A stretch of DNA of 64,000 bases from assembly GCF_001667375.1 (NCBI RefSeq), contig NZ_LZIN01000105.1:62001-126000 (forward strand), written 5' to 3'. The notes beneath the pieces were generated by a model, which made no database searches, had not been told where the DNA came from, and was given only the letters and a program-made list of their open reading frames with translations. Source of the DNA: Mycolicibacter sinensis. Lineage in GTDB: Bacteria; Actinomycetota; Actinomycetes; Mycobacteriales; Mycobacteriaceae. The position numbers were made by a program, and so were the translations under genes. This document shows positions 1 through 9,929 of this stretch, piece by piece (position 1 is the stretch's first letter; every line of letters starts with the position of its first letter).

Positions 1-1134
1 GGGCCCGTCGTAGACCCGGAACGGGCGTACTTCCCGGGACAGCCGCGCCGGTGGCAGGTCCTCGGTGACGCCGAGCGCACCGCACATCTGCACGCTGCGG
101 TCGACGATGCGGAAGATCGCCTCAGCGGCGAAGGTCTTCGCGATCGATGTCGCATCGCCGGCGTTGCCGCCCTGATCCAGTTCCCAGCACGCCCGCACCA
201 GCAGCGCTCGGGTGGCGGCGATGTCGATCTCGTTGTCGGCCACCATGTTCTGGATCATGCCCAGATCGCCGAGCGCCGACCCGAACGCCTGACGCTCCAC
301 CACATGAGCCAGCGCGGTGTCGTGACCGCGGCGTGCCGCACCGAGCCACCGCATCACGTGCGTCATGCGCGCGGGGCCGAGGCGGACCTGGGCGTACTCG
401 AAGCCGCGGTCCACCTCGCCGAGCACCGCTTCCTCGGGGACTCGAACGTCGTCGAAGAGCACCTCGCAGTGCCCACCCACCATGGACCGGTCGAGGGTCG
501 GGATGTGCCGGCCGACGGTCAGGCCGGGGGTGTCGGCGGGAACCAGGAACATGGTGGCGCCGCCACGCTGCCCGGCCTCCCCGGACGTCCGGGCCATCAC
601 GATGAAGAAGGCGGCGCCGTCAGCACCGGTGATGTACCACTTGCGGCCGGTGATGTACCAGTCTCGCGAGCGGCGCTGCGCCGTGGTCGCCAGCGCCGCC
701 GGGTCCGAGCCGGCTCCCGGGGCCGGCTCGGTCATCGCGAACGCCGACCGCACCTCGCCGGCCGCCAGCGGGGCCAGGTAGCGAGCCTTCTGTTCGGTGC
801 TGGCCACCTCCGCCAGCAGATGGACGTTGCCTTCATCCGGCGCCGCGATGTTCACCGCGGCCGGGCCGAACAAGGAATATCCGGCGGCCTCGAACACCGG
901 CGCGCGATCGGACATGTTCAGGCCCAGGCCCCCGTATTCGATGGGGGCGTGGGGCGCGAACACTCCCGCTTCCCGGGCTGCTGCCTGCAGTTCCTTGATC
1001 ACCGTGTCGCCGCCGGCGGCCGCGATGTCCCCGCCGTACCGGTCCTCGACCGGCAGCACGACGTCCTCGATGAACGCCCGGGTGCGTTCCACCAGCGCCA
1101 TCACATCCGGCGAGTAGCCCAGCTCGATTGCCAT
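1..1134 (-). CDS. Acyl-CoA dehydrogenase family protein, 3' end outside window
   Basis: This is an FAD-dependent acyl-CoA dehydrogenase, predicted to oxidise an acyl-CoA to the 2-enoyl-CoA in the cytosol. The visible 378 residues start MAIELGYSPDVMALVERT and have the usual layout: an all-alpha N-terminal domain, a beta domain with the FAMTEP...GSDP and WYITG motifs near residues 130-165, and a C-terminal helical domain. The frame is open to the window edge and ends at RPFRVYDG, just before the usual C-terminal helix, so only about 20-30 residues are missing. The ATG follows a GGAG four bases upstream. An earlier ATG is blocked by an in-frame stop. The gene is divergent from an XRE-TetR regulator and shares a 139-bp promoter region with it, so that regulator is a likely controller. 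Substrate specificity cannot be read from the sequence. Confidence 0.9.
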   Translation of the reverse strand, partial: MAIELGYSPDVMALVERTRAFIEDVVLPVEDRYGGDIAAAGGDTVIKELQAAAREAGVFAPHAPIEYGGLGLNMSDRAPVFEAAGYSLFGPAAVNIAAPDEGNVHLLAEVASTEQKARYLAPLAAGEVRSAFAMTEPAPGAGSDPAALATTAQRRSRDWYITGRKWYITGADGAAFFIVMARTSGEAGQRGGATMFLVPADTPGLTVGRHIPTLDRSMVGGHCEVLFDDVRVPEEAVLGEVDRGFEYAQVRLGPARMTHVMRWLGAARRGHDTALAHVVERQAFGSALGDLGMIQNMVADNEIDIAATRALLVRACWELDQGGNAGDATSIAKTFAAEAIFRIVDRSVQMCGALGVTEDLPPARLSREVRPFRVYDGP

Positions 1135-1245
1135 GTCACTCCATTCTGACCGACCGATCACTCGGGCCCGAACAGTACGGACTGTGGCATAGAAGCTGTC
1201 ACCAGTCAAAAGCCGACCTTGGCTGCGCACTTCTCGCGCGTTATA

Positions 1246-1262
1246 GTTCAGATTTCCTGAAC
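1246..1262. promoter_or_regulatory. Inverted repeat in the divergent promoter, candidate operator of the XRE-TetR regulator
   Basis: GTTCAG (1246-1251) and CTGAAC (1257-1262) form a perfect 6-bp dyad with a 5-bp spacer. It lies directly upstream of the GGAGG ribosome-binding site (1265-1269) of the regulator and overlaps a TATAGT stretch (1242-1247) that could be a -10 box. This position fits autorepression. The assignment is inferred from symmetry and location only. Confidence 0.45.
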
Positions 1263-1273
1263 ATGGAGGTGGC

Positions 1274-2122
1274 GTGGCCGGAGCGGTGGCGTGCGGCGTT
1301 GCGATCCGCGCGGCCCGCCGGGGGCGCGGGCTGACCGTCCGGGAGCTGGCGCAGCGCCTGGGGGCGAGCGCGGCGACGGTGAGTGCGGTCGAAAACGGCA
1401 AGACCGGAATCTCGGTGACTCGTCTGCAGCAGTACGCGCAGGCGTTGGGCGTGACGGCCGCCCAGCTCCTGGAGGGCGGCATCGAAGTGCCGGCAACCAA
1501 CTCGGAAAAGGTGCCGGCGGATTCGGGGATTCCACCCGGCGACTGGCGAACGTTTCCACCGCTGGCACTGGACGGTGTGCTGACCGCGGCGATCGACGCT
1601 TTCGTCGAAACCGGCTATCACGGCAGCACGATGCGGGACCTGGCGGCACGGGCCGGGATGAGCGTTCCGGGCCTCTACCACCACTACCCGGATAAGCAGG
1701 CCCTGCTGGTCGCGATCCTGGATCTGACCATGACCGAACTGCACTGGCGCGTCGACGCGGCCCGCGCCGGTGCGACAACCGGCATCCACGAGGTGCGGCG
1801 CATCGTCGAAGCGCTGGCCCTGTTCCACACTCACCGGCAGAAGCTGGCGTTCATCGGAGCCAGCGAGATGCGCAGCCTGACCCCGATAAATCGGCAGCGC
1901 ATCGCCACCTCCCGAAACCAGCTCCAGCACACCCTGGATGCCGCCATAGACCGCGCATCGCGCGACGGGGACGTCGTTGTCGCAGACCGCCGCATCGCCG
2001 GCCGCGCCATCGCGACGATGTGCACCTCGCTGCCGCAGTGGTTCAACGCCGCCGGCCCGGCCACACCGGAGGCAACCGCCCGCATCTACGCCGACTTCGC
2101 GGTATCGCTGCTCACCGAGTAA
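1274..2122 (+). CDS. Transcriptional regulator with fused XRE and TetR DNA-binding domains
   Basis: This 282-residue protein carries two helix-turn-helix modules. Residues about 9-66 are an XRE/Cro-type domain (LTVRELAQRLGAS...TVSAVENGKTG). Residues about 99-150 are a TetR-type domain (AAIDAFVETGYHGSTMRDLAARAGMS...LYHHYPDKQALL), followed by a helical ligand-binding region of about 130 residues. The GTG start follows a GGAGG at 1265-1269. The gene is divergent from the acyl-CoA dehydrogenase gene and lies 11 bp upstream of oplA. Control of lipid or CoA-ester metabolism is therefore plausible, with an acyl-CoA-like ligand as a guess. Read-through into oplA is also possible. The family call is firm; target and effector are unknown. 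Confidence 0.88.
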   Translation: MAGAVACGVAIRAARRGRGLTVRELAQRLGASAATVSAVENGKTGISVTRLQQYAQALGVTAAQLLEGGIEVPATNSEKVPADSGIPPGDWRTFPPLALDGVLTAAIDAFVETGYHGSTMRDLAARAGMSVPGLYHHYPDKQALLVAILDLTMTELHWRVDAARAGATTGIHEVRRIVEALALFHTHRQKLAFIGASEMRSLTPINRQRIATSRNQLQHTLDAAIDRASRDGDVVVADRRIAGRAIATMCTSLPQWFNAAGPATPEATARIYADFAVSLLTE

Positions 2123-2133
2123 CAATGTGAGCC

Positions 2134-5100
2134 GTGTCGACGACGTGGCAGTTCTGGATCGACCGGGGCGGCACCTTCACCGACATCGTGGCCCGGCGCC
2201 CCGATGGGCGACTGGTCACCCACAAGCTCCTGTCGGAGAACCCGGCCCAGTACCGCGACGCCGCAGTGGCCGGAATCCGCGCCCTGCTGCAGATCCCCGA
2301 CGGGCCGATTCCGGCCGGCACCATCGACGCGGTGCGGATGGGCACGACGGTGGCCACCAACGCCCTGTTGGAGCGCGCCGGGGAACGCACCCTGCTGGTC
2401 ATCACCCGCGGCTTCGGCGACGCGCTTGCCATCGCCTACCAGAACCGGCCCCGCATCTTCGACCGGCACATCGTGCTGCCCGAGCAGCTATACGAACGCG
2501 TCATCGAGGTCGATGAACGTATCGGCGCCGACGGCAGCGTCCTGCGCGCACCGGACCTGGAAGCCCTGGGTACACAGTTGCGCGCGGCGCATGCCGACGG
2601 GATACGTGCGCTGGCGGTGGTGTGCCTGCACAGTTACCGGAACAACGCGCACGAGCGGGCGATCGGCGCACTGGCCGAACAGCTGGGCTTCACCCAGATC
2701 TCGCTATCGGGTGAAGTCAGTCCGCTGCCGAAGCTGATTCCGCGCGGTGACACCGCGGTCGTCGACGCCTACTTGTCGCCGGTGCTGCGCCGCTACGTCG
2801 CGCAGGTCGCCGACCAGCTGCGCGGGGTGCGCCTTGAGTTCATGCAGTCCAACGGAGGCCTGGCCGGTGTCGATCACTTCCGCGGCAAAGACGCGATCCT
2901 GTCCGGCCCGGCAGGCGGAATCGTCGGCATGGTGCGGATGTCGGCGCTGGCCGGATTCGACTCGGTGATCGGGTTCGACATGGGCGGAACCTCCACCGAC
3001 GTCTCGCATTACAGCGCGGACTCCGGCGGTTACGAGCGGGTGTTCACCACCGAAGTCGCCGGGGTGCGGCTGCGGGCTCCGATGCTGCACATCCACACCG
3101 TCGCCGCCGGCGGCGGATCGATTCTGCACTTCGACGGCAGTCGGTTCCGTGTCGGGCCGGAGTCTGCGGGCGCCGATCCGGGCCCGGCCTGTTACCGGCG
3201 CGGCGGACCGCTGACCGTCACCGATGCCAACGTGATGCTCGGACGCATCCAACCGGCGCACTTTCCGGCGGTGTTCGGGCGCACCGGCGACCAGCCGCTG
3301 GATGCCGCGGCGGTGCGACGCGGCTTCGCCGACCTGGCCGGCGAAGTCCTCAGCGCCACCGGCGATGCGCGCACCCCAGAGCAGGTCGCCGAAGGGTTCC
3401 TGCGCATCGCGGTGGCGAACATGGCCAACGCGGTCAAGAAGATCTCGGTGGCCAAGGGCCGCGACATCACCCGCTACGCCCTGACCACCTTCGGCGGAGC
3501 CGGCGGACAGCACGCGTGCGCGGTCGCCGACGAACTCGGCATCCGCACGGTGCTGGTACCGCCGATGGCCGGTGTGCTTTCCGCACTGGGCATCGGGTTG
3601 GCCGACACCACCGTGATCCGGGAGCGGGCGACAGAGACGCGGCTGGACACCGACGGCCTCGGTGACGTCGCCGACGACCTGGAACAGCAGGCCCGCGCCG
3701 ACCTTGCCGCCCAAAGTGTTTCGGCCGACCGGATACGGGTGACACGTCGGGTCCACCTGCGCTACCAGGGCACCGACACCTCGATCCCGGTCGAGCTCGG
3801 CAGCCTCGAGCAGATGACCGCGGCGTTCGAAAGCACCCACCGCGGTGTGTACTCGTTCCTGATGGAGCGCCCGCTGATCGCCGAAGCGGTCGCGGTCGAG
3901 GCTACCGGCCTGACCGAACAACCCGACCTGGCCCTGCACGTGGCGTCCGGCACCACGCGGGAATCAGCCGAACTCGTCCGGCTCTACACCGGCGGACGCT
4001 GGCGGGACGCGCCGCTGCACCGGCGGGAACAGATCACCTCCGCCGACGTGGTGACCGGGCCGGCCATCATCGCCGAGGACAACGCCACCACCGTCGTCGA
4101 CGACGGCTGGCAGGCCGGCCCGACCGCCGACGGACAGCTGATCCTGCGGCGAACCGCCGCGACGGTGACGGACCGTGCCGGGACCGACGCCGATCCGGTG
4201 CTGCTGGAGATCTTCAACAATCTGTTCATGGCCATCGCCGAACAGATGGGCGCTCGACTGGAGGCTACCGCTCAATCGGTGAATATCCGGGAACGGCTGG
4301 ACTTCTCGTGCGCACTGTTCGATGCCGACGGCAACCTGGTCGCCAACGCGCCGCACATCCCGGTGCACCTGGGATCGATGGGCGCCACCGTCAAGGAGGT
4401 GATCGCCCGGCGGGCCGGCCAGATGCGGCCCGGGCAGGTCTACGCGGTCAACGACCCGTACCACGGCGGGACCCACCTGCCGGACATCACCGTCGTCACC
4501 CCGGTCTACCCAGCCTCGGCCAACGCCGGCGACTCGGTGCTGTTCTTCGTGGCATCCCGCGGCCACCACGCCGAGATCGGCGGAACGACACCAGGTTCCA
4601 TGCCCGCTAACAGCCAAACCCTCGACGAGGAAGGCGTGCTGTTCGACAACTGGCTGCTGGCCGAGGATGGGCAGTTCCGCGAAGCGCAGACCCGCGCGTT
4701 GCTCACCGGCGGGCGGTTCGCCTCGCGCAGCCCCGACACCAACCTCGCCGACCTGCGCGCGCAGATCGCCGCCAATCAGAAGGGTATCGACGAGATCCAC
4801 GCCATGATCGAGGATTTCGGGCTGGACGTGGTTCAGGCCTACATGCGTCACGTCCAGGACAACGCCGAGGAGGCGGTACGCCGGGTCATCGATTCCCTCG
4901 ACGATGGGCACTACCGCTACGTGATGGACTCCGGTGCGACGATCGCCGTCCGGGTGACCGTCGACAAGGCCGCCCGCAGTGCCACCGTCGACTTCGACGG
5001 AACCTCGGCACAGTTGGCAACTAATTTCAACGCGCCGTCATCGGTGGCCACCGCCGCGGTGCTCTATGTGTTCCGCACATTGGTGGTCGACGACATCCCG

Positions 5101-5730
5101 ATCAACGACGGCTGCCTGCGTCCGCTGCGCATCACGATCCCCGACGCAACGATGCTGGCACCGCGATACCCGGCCGCGGTGGTGGCCGGCAACGTCGAAA
5201 CCTCCCAGGCGATCACCGGGGCGCTGCTGGCCGCGCTGGGGGTGCAGGCGGAGGGGTCCGGGACGATGAACAACGTCACGTTCGGCAATGCCGGCCACCA
5301 GTACTACGAGACGCTCGGTTCCGGGTCCGGCGCCGGTGACGGGTTCGACGGCGCCGCCGTGGTGCAGACCCATATGACCAACTCGCGGCTCACCGACCCC
5401 GAAGTGCTGGAGATGCGTTTCCCGGTGTTGTTGCGCGAGTTCGCGATCCGGCACGGTAGCGGTGGTGCCGGCCGCTGGCACGGCGGCGACGGCGGCGTGC
5501 GGCGGATCGAGTTCGGCGAGCCCATGACGGTCAGTGTGCTGTCCGGACATCGAACCGTCGCGCCGTACGGCATGGCCGGGGGATCCCCCGGGGCGATCGG
5601 GCACAACCGGGTGGAGCGCGCCGACGGCACCGTCACCGAACTGGCCGGCTGCGACTCCACCGACGTGGCGCCCGGCGACATTCTGGTGATCGAGACTCCC
5701 GGCGGCGGCGGGTATGGCGAACCTCGCTAG
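2134..5730 (+). CDS. oplA: 5-oxoprolinase (ATP-hydrolysing), HyuA-HyuB fusion
   Basis: This 1198-residue cytosolic enzyme should hydrolyse 5-oxo-L-proline to L-glutamate with ATP. The N-terminal half (about 1-690) is a hydantoinase A/oxoprolinase domain with the ATP-binding motif DRGGTFTDI near residue 10 and a second phosphate motif [11 protein letters not shown] near residue 284. The C-terminal half (about 692-1198) is the HyuB domain and ends in the glycine-rich [10 protein letters not shown]. The length matches eukaryotic-type fused oxoprolinases and M. tuberculosis OplA (Rv0266c). The GTG start lies 11 bp after the XRE-TetR gene; no strong Shine-Dalgarno sequence is seen, so coupling to the upstream gene is possible. 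In the reference order fecB2 and pxpBC follow directly; here two kinases and a serine hydrolase are interposed. Confidence 0.92.
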   Translation: MSTTWQFWIDRGGTFTDIVARRPDGRLVTHKLLSENPAQYRDAAVAGIRALLQIPDGPIPAGTIDAVRMGTTVATNALLERAGERTLLVITRGFGDALAIAYQNRPRIFDRHIVLPEQLYERVIEVDERIGADGSVLRAPDLEALGTQLRAAHADGIRALAVVCLHSYRNNAHERAIGALAEQLGFTQISLSGEVSPLPKLIPRGDTAVVDAYLSPVLRRYVAQVADQLRGVRLEFMQSNGGLAGVDHFRGKDAILSGPAGGIVGMVRMSALAGFDSVIGFDMGGTSTDVSHYSADSGGYERVFTTEVAGVRLRAPMLHIHTVAAGGGSILHFDGSRFRVGPESAGADPGPACYRRGGPLTVTDANVMLGRIQPAHFPAVFGRTGDQPLDAAAVRRGFADLAGEVLSATGDARTPEQVAEGFLRIAVANMANAVKKISVAKGRDITRYALTTFGGAGGQHACAVADELGIRTVLVPPMAGVLSALGIGLADTTVIRERATETRLDTDGLGDVADDLEQQARADLAAQSVSADRIRVTRRVHLRYQGTDTSIPVELGSLEQMTAAFESTHRGVYSFLMERPLIAEAVAVEATGLTEQPDLALHVASGTTRESAELVRLYTGGRWRDAPLHRREQITSADVVTGPAIIAEDNATTVVDDGWQAGPTADGQLILRRTAATVTDRAGTDADPVLLEIFNNLFMAIAEQMGARLEATAQSVNIRERLDFSCALFDADGNLVANAPHIPVHLGSMGATVKEVIARRAGQMRPGQVYAVNDPYHGGTHLPDITVVTPVYPASANAGDSVLFFVASRGHHAEIGGTTPGSMPANSQTLDEEGVLFDNWLLAEDGQFREAQTRALLTGGRFASRSPDTNLADLRAQIAANQKGIDEIHAMIEDFGLDVVQAYMRHVQDNAEEAVRRVIDSLDDGHYRYVMDSGATIAVRVTVDKAARSATVDFDGTSAQLATNFNAPSSVATAAVLYVFRTLVVDDIPINDGCLRPLRITIPDATMLAPRYPAAVVAGNVETSQAITGALLAALGVQAEGSGTMNNVTFGNAGHQYYETLGSGSGAGDGFDGAAVVQTHMTNSRLTDPEVLEMRFPVLLREFAIRHGSGGAGRWHGGDGGVRRIEFGEPMTVSVLSGHRTVAPYGMAGGSPGAIGHNRVERADGTVTELAGCDSTDVAPGDILVIETPGGGGYGEPR

Positions 5731-5799
5731 AAGGTTCATTTGGACGTCGCGGTCCCGCATTACGCAGTGCCTGTCGGCGATACTCGTTACGATTCGCCA

Positions 5800-7299
5800 A
5801 TGCCACTCGCTGACGGGACTAGGTTCGCCGGTTTCACGGTGCTCCGAATGCTGGGAAGTGGTGGCATGGGGGAGGTCTACTTAGCTCGCCATCCGCGGTT
5901 GTCCCGTAATGACGCGCTCAAGGTCTTGCCGCGCGACCTGGCCGATGATCCCGCCTACCGACGGCGCTTCGAGCGCGAGGCAGACGCCGCGGCAGGACTG
6001 TTTCATCCCAACATCGTCGGAGTCCATGACCGCGGGGAGTGTAATGGGCAACTGTGGATCTCGATGGACTTCGTCGAAGGTTTCGATGCGCTGAAGTTGC
6101 TGCGGGAGACCTTACCTGGCGGGCTTCCACACAATGAGGTGGTACAGATCGCCCAGGCGGTGGCGGATGCCCTCGATTACGCCCACAGCCGCGGACTCCT
6201 GCACCGCGATGTCAAGCCTGCGAATATCCTCATCGCTGGGCGGGCTTCCGGTCACCGACGAATTATGCTCGGGGACTTCGGTATTGCTCGCCGCATTGAC
6301 GACACAAGCGGTCTGACGGCCACGAATATGACTCTTGGTACGTTGAATTATTCTGCCCCCGAGCAATTGACGGGCCAGGCGATCGACGGTCGAGCTGATC
6401 AGTACGCGTTGGCGGCGACAGTGTTCCATCTGTTCACCGGCTCGGCTCCATACGCTCACTCGAACCCCGCGGTTGTCATCAGCCGTCGGCTCAGCGAGCC
6501 GCCGCCGCGGCTATCGTATGCCCGTCCCGACCTAGCAGGTCTCGACCCCGTCCTGGCGCGCGGGCTAGCGACGGAGCCCAATGACCGTTTCGCCTCCTGC
6601 GCTGAATTTGCTGCCGCACTGACTGGGCAGCGCGCCGCGGTAGCATCGGCACCCACCCTGGTAGCGCCTGCTCCGGCGGCTCGAGCGGAATCCGCCGCGG
6701 AACCGCTGACATTGCCGGCCGGCCCAACCGCCCTCGGCAGGCGGCCACGCCCGCCGGTTTGGGCCCTGGCCTTTTTGGGCGTGATGACGGCGGTCGCCGC
6801 CGTATTGGGAGGGATGCTCCTGGTGCGCAACGGCCAGCCTGCTCCGGTGGCCGCCCAAACCCGCAGCCCTACCTACACTGCGCCGGACGCACCTTCGATC
6901 CCAGCGACACGGGCAGCCACGCCACCTGTGGGAAGCCCGACGCGATCGACCGCACCGGCGCGTTCCAGCCCGATATTGCCCGATGCCGACGAATACGGGT
7001 TCGTCAGCTACCACGGAGGTGCTCGCTGCGCCGGAACCGACCGCGCTGTGATGATCCTGCGGACCACACAATCAGCCGTGGTGATCTGTCGCGGAACAGC
7101 CGAAGGTCTTTACTACCGGGGCTATCGGATCTCTGACGGCGCAACTATCGAACTCGGCGACGTGGTTCCGGTGGGTTCCGGCTACCGCGCGATCAACGGC
7201 TCCGAGGACGCCTTCTATGAGGTCACCACCCGCGGTCTGGTGATCGCCCAACACGGCCAGATACTCGCCGACGAGCCCGCCGTCGAATCGGCTTCCTGA
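5800..7299 (+). CDS. Receptor-type Ser/Thr protein kinase, PknF-like
   Basis: This 499-residue membrane kinase has a complete Hanks-type catalytic domain (residues about 10-280): glycine loop GSGGMG at 19-24, ATP-binding Lys41, catalytic HRDVKPAN starting at 135, DFG at 159-161 and SAPEQL for the APE motif. The start [16 protein letters not shown] and much of the domain resemble mycobacterial PknF. An Ala/Pro-rich juxtamembrane linker, one transmembrane helix (about 319-343) and an extracytoplasmic domain of about 155 residues follow. The extracytoplasmic domain is not recognised; it contains two Cys residues that could pair. The reading frame stays open upstream to 5740, but the ATG at 5800 gives the family-typical N terminus. 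A second kinase follows after 38 bp. Codon use is less GC-biased than in neighbouring genes, which suggests acquisition. Confidence 0.93.
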   Translation: MPLADGTRFAGFTVLRMLGSGGMGEVYLARHPRLSRNDALKVLPRDLADDPAYRRRFEREADAAAGLFHPNIVGVHDRGECNGQLWISMDFVEGFDALKLLRETLPGGLPHNEVVQIAQAVADALDYAHSRGLLHRDVKPANILIAGRASGHRRIMLGDFGIARRIDDTSGLTATNMTLGTLNYSAPEQLTGQAIDGRADQYALAATVFHLFTGSAPYAHSNPAVVISRRLSEPPPRLSYARPDLAGLDPVLARGLATEPNDRFASCAEFAAALTGQRAAVASAPTLVAPAPAARAESAAEPLTLPAGPTALGRRPRPPVWALAFLGVMTAVAAVLGGMLLVRNGQPAPVAAQTRSPTYTAPDAPSIPATRAATPPVGSPTRSTAPARSSPILPDADEYGFVSYHGGARCAGTDRAVMILRTTQSAVVICRGTAEGLYYRGYRISDGATIELGDVVPVGSGYRAINGSEDAFYEVTTRGLVIAQHGQILADEPAVESAS

Positions 7300-7337
7300 C
7301 CTGTATGACGGCGGCTTGACGAACACGAGGAGGTGTC

Positions 7338-8870
7338 GTGGCCCCAGGTAACGCCCGCATAGGGTCGATGTTCGGCAAGTATTCGCTCAAGAAGCTGCTC
7401 GGGCAGGGCGGAATGGGTGCGGTGTATGAGGCCTACGACACCAGCAAGAACCGCACTGTGGCGCTGAAGATCCTCGCCGAAGAACTCTCGCGCGACGAGC
7501 GGTTCCGCACCCGGTTCCAGCGGGAGTCACACGCCGCGGCGACGCTCGACGAGCCGCACGTCATTCCGATCCACGACTGGGGCGAGATCGATGGAAACCT
7601 ATTCATCGACATGCGGATGGTTCGGGGGCAGGACCTCCATGAGTTGCTCAAGCAGGGTCCCATTGATGCGGCGCGAGCAATACGACTCATCCGCCAGATC
7701 GCCTCAGCCCTCGATGCTGCCCACCTGGCTGGCCTCGTACACCGGGACGTCAAGCCACAGAACATTCTCGTCACCGGCGGTGAGGATTTCGCGTATCTCA
7801 TCGACTTCGGTATCGCCGCCAACCGAACTGATACCAGGCTCACCGTGGCGGGCTCCGCGATCGGATCGCTCGCGTACATGGCGCCGGAACGGTTCGGGGA
7901 CGGACCCACGACGCCGGCGGTCGACGTGTACTCGTTGGCCGGCGTGCTGTACGAGACGCTCACCGGCGAGACTCCGTTTCGGGCCGACAGCATCGAACAG
8001 TTGATCGCCGGTCACATGTCGCTGCCGCCTCCCCGTCCCAGTCTGGTCAACCCGCGGGTCCCGGCAGGGCTGGACGACGTGATCGCACGAGGGATGGCCA
8101 AAGAGGCCGACGACAGGTACGGCAGCGCGGGAGCGCTGGGACGTGCGGCCGAGCGCGCACTCGGTTCCCTGGCTTCTGGACCGAGCACCGGACCAAGTGC
8201 GGTGACGCAACTCGCGCCGACCGCAATGGCCGCACCGACTCCGTCCTCGACGCAACCGGAGACACTATCCACGGGACCGAATGCTGCTGCGCAACCCCGT
8301 CAGTGGCTGGTACCGGTCGTGGTAACGGTAGTCGCCGTCCTCCTGCTCGCCGGTATCGGCGTGATGATTGGGCTCCTAGCCCGGCAGAACGCCGCCCCTG
8401 CTACTGACGCCGCGCCCCAACCGACCCGTTACACCGGTTACCCAGTGCCGGCGCAGACACCCTCCTACCGGCCGGAGCCGGTGCCGCCGCCACCGCCACC
8501 GGCACCGGCACCGGCGCGTCCGGCAACTCCGCCGGGGGTGACGGGTCCGGACAACAGTGTCAACCACCAGTCCTGTGACGACGGCTATTCGCTGACCAAC
8601 GCGAGCGGTTTCGGAACCCACTCCAAACGCGGCAGCCGGGCAAGCTCGTGCTATTTCGCCCAAAGCGTTCTACTTGCCTACTGGAACCAGTACGGCAATG
8701 CCAGTCGAGAGTCCCGCACCGTCTCTGCACCCGGAGCGGTCCCCTGCTCTAGCGTGGGTCGGGATGTCACCTGCGATGGAAATAACTTTGTATTATATTG
8801 CGCTGCTTATGGATTCGATAACTGGATCACTTGCCGTGGCGGGAACGATGCCGTCGTGTATCTCTACTGA
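7338..8870 (+). CDS. Receptor-type Ser/Thr protein kinase, PknE/PknH-like
   Basis: This 510-residue Hanks-type kinase has the motifs GQGGMG (22-27), Lys44, HRDVKPQN (from 135), DFG (156-158) and MAPERF. It resembles the PknE/PknH group, including the start with IGSMFGKYSLKKLLG. After the kinase domain come a Thr/Ser/Pro linker, a transmembrane helix (about 331-349), a proline-rich stretch (about 370-400) and a Cys-containing extracytoplasmic domain of about 100 residues. That domain ends DAVVYLY and has at least six cysteines, so disulphides are likely. The GTG start follows a strong GAGGAGG. It is probably co-transcribed with the upstream kinase. The 3' end contains AT-rich runs unusual for this genome. 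Signal and substrates are unknown. Confidence 0.92.
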   Translation: MAPGNARIGSMFGKYSLKKLLGQGGMGAVYEAYDTSKNRTVALKILAEELSRDERFRTRFQRESHAAATLDEPHVIPIHDWGEIDGNLFIDMRMVRGQDLHELLKQGPIDAARAIRLIRQIASALDAAHLAGLVHRDVKPQNILVTGGEDFAYLIDFGIAANRTDTRLTVAGSAIGSLAYMAPERFGDGPTTPAVDVYSLAGVLYETLTGETPFRADSIEQLIAGHMSLPPPRPSLVNPRVPAGLDDVIARGMAKEADDRYGSAGALGRAAERALGSLASGPSTGPSAVTQLAPTAMAAPTPSSTQPETLSTGPNAAAQPRQWLVPVVVTVVAVLLLAGIGVMIGLLARQNAAPATDAAPQPTRYTGYPVPAQTPSYRPEPVPPPPPPAPAPARPATPPGVTGPDNSVNHQSCDDGYSLTNASGFGTHSKRGSRASSCYFAQSVLLAYWNQYGNASRESRTVSAPGAVPCSSVGRDVTCDGNNFVLYCAAYGFDNWITCRGGNDAVVYLY

Positions 8871-8883
8871 GGTCGGACCACGA

Positions 8884-9888
8884 TCAGACGCCGCACGTGC
8901 CGGATGGCAGTGCCTCGGCATGTGCCCGGAGCCACCCAGCCAGCTCGGTCAAGTCGGCAACTCCCTCCGAATAATCGCCAGAGTCGGGTTCAACGGCCAT
9001 CGCCACGACCATCGAACCTTTGGGGGTGGGCACAACGGCGATCTGACGTACCAGGTACCGGCCCGCCGGTGACGGACCCCAGCCGCCTTTGATCCTCGTA
9101 CCCGGAATCACGCCGAGGCCCCACCGTTGACTGGGTTCGATCTGTCCCATCAGTTCCAAGACAGGCTGATCCCGCGAATCACACGCAGCTGAAGCCAGGA
9201 ATTGCGCTTGGCTCACAAGCGACCATTCCGTCTGACCGAAGGCGCTGAATTCGGGCCGTACCTTCTGTGTTTGAACGATCGTGGCGTCTCCGGCGGCGCC
9301 CAGCACCGCTTCGACCTTTGCCGCCGCTTCCGTTGGTTCGCCGAGGCTCGCCCATATCGACTCCGCGGCCGCATTGTCGGATTGCGTGATTGCCGCCGTC
9401 ACGTCGTCGGAAACTTGATCGGAGTTCCGCTGTCGCATCTCAGCAATAGCAAGCGGAACTTTGATCGTCGACCATGCCGGCCCGGAGGTCCACTCACCCA
9501 AAATGACAGGCCCGCCAGGGTCGCTGCCCACCGCGCGAATCACCACACCGGCAGTCGCATGCAGTCTGGTCTGCAGACCGGCAAAGGAGGACTCCAGTCC
9601 AGCGCGATCTGGGCCCAGCGGGCCGGCCGGGGGCGAGTCCGGAACCACCTGCAGGGGTGCCGAAGACGGCGGCGGATGCTGACCCGCGGGGCTGGGCGCA
9701 ATATTGAACGCGAAAACAGCGGCCGCGGCGACGACCCCCAAACCGCCTAGCGCGATTAGCCATTTCTGCTGCGTTCCCCGGGGCGCCGACGTGGCAGACC
9801 CCGGCCACCTTTGCCTGCCCCGTCGGCCCATGCTGAAACAGCCTAACTTCCGCTTCCGGCCAGCGTCTCCGGTGACACACAGCCTCAT
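8884..9888 (-). CDS. Membrane-anchored serine hydrolase of the beta-lactamase/PBP fold
   Basis: This 334-residue protein has a basic N terminus, one membrane-spanning segment (about 43-62), a Pro-rich spacer and a penicillin-recognising domain. The three hallmark motifs are visible: S140-T-I-K143 (SxxK nucleophile), S170-D-N172 (SDN) and K267-G-G269 (KTG equivalent, here KGG). It should act outside the membrane on beta-lactam-like or peptidoglycan substrates, but it may be a non-lactamase esterase or a sensor. The ATG at 9888 is preceded by GGGAG/AGGA. An alternative ATG at 9831 (MGRRGRQ) would give a shorter cytosolic tail. It faces the kinases convergently with only 13 bp between the coding regions and is divergent from the fecB2-like gene. 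Confidence 0.85.
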   Translation of the reverse strand: MRLCVTGDAGRKRKLGCFSMGRRGRQRWPGSATSAPRGTQQKWLIALGGLGVVAAAAVFAFNIAPSPAGQHPPPSSAPLQVVPDSPPAGPLGPDRAGLESSFAGLQTRLHATAGVVIRAVGSDPGGPVILGEWTSGPAWSTIKVPLAIAEMRQRNSDQVSDDVTAAITQSDNAAAESIWASLGEPTEAAAKVEAVLGAAGDATIVQTQKVRPEFSAFGQTEWSLVSQAQFLASAACDSRDQPVLELMGQIEPSQRWGLGVIPGTRIKGGWGPSPAGRYLVRQIAVVPTPKGSMVVAMAVEPDSGDYSEGVADLTELAGWLRAHAEALPSGTCGV

Positions 9889-9929
9889 TTCCTACTCCCA
9901 CAATCATGCAGACCGACTAATCTCGCGCC

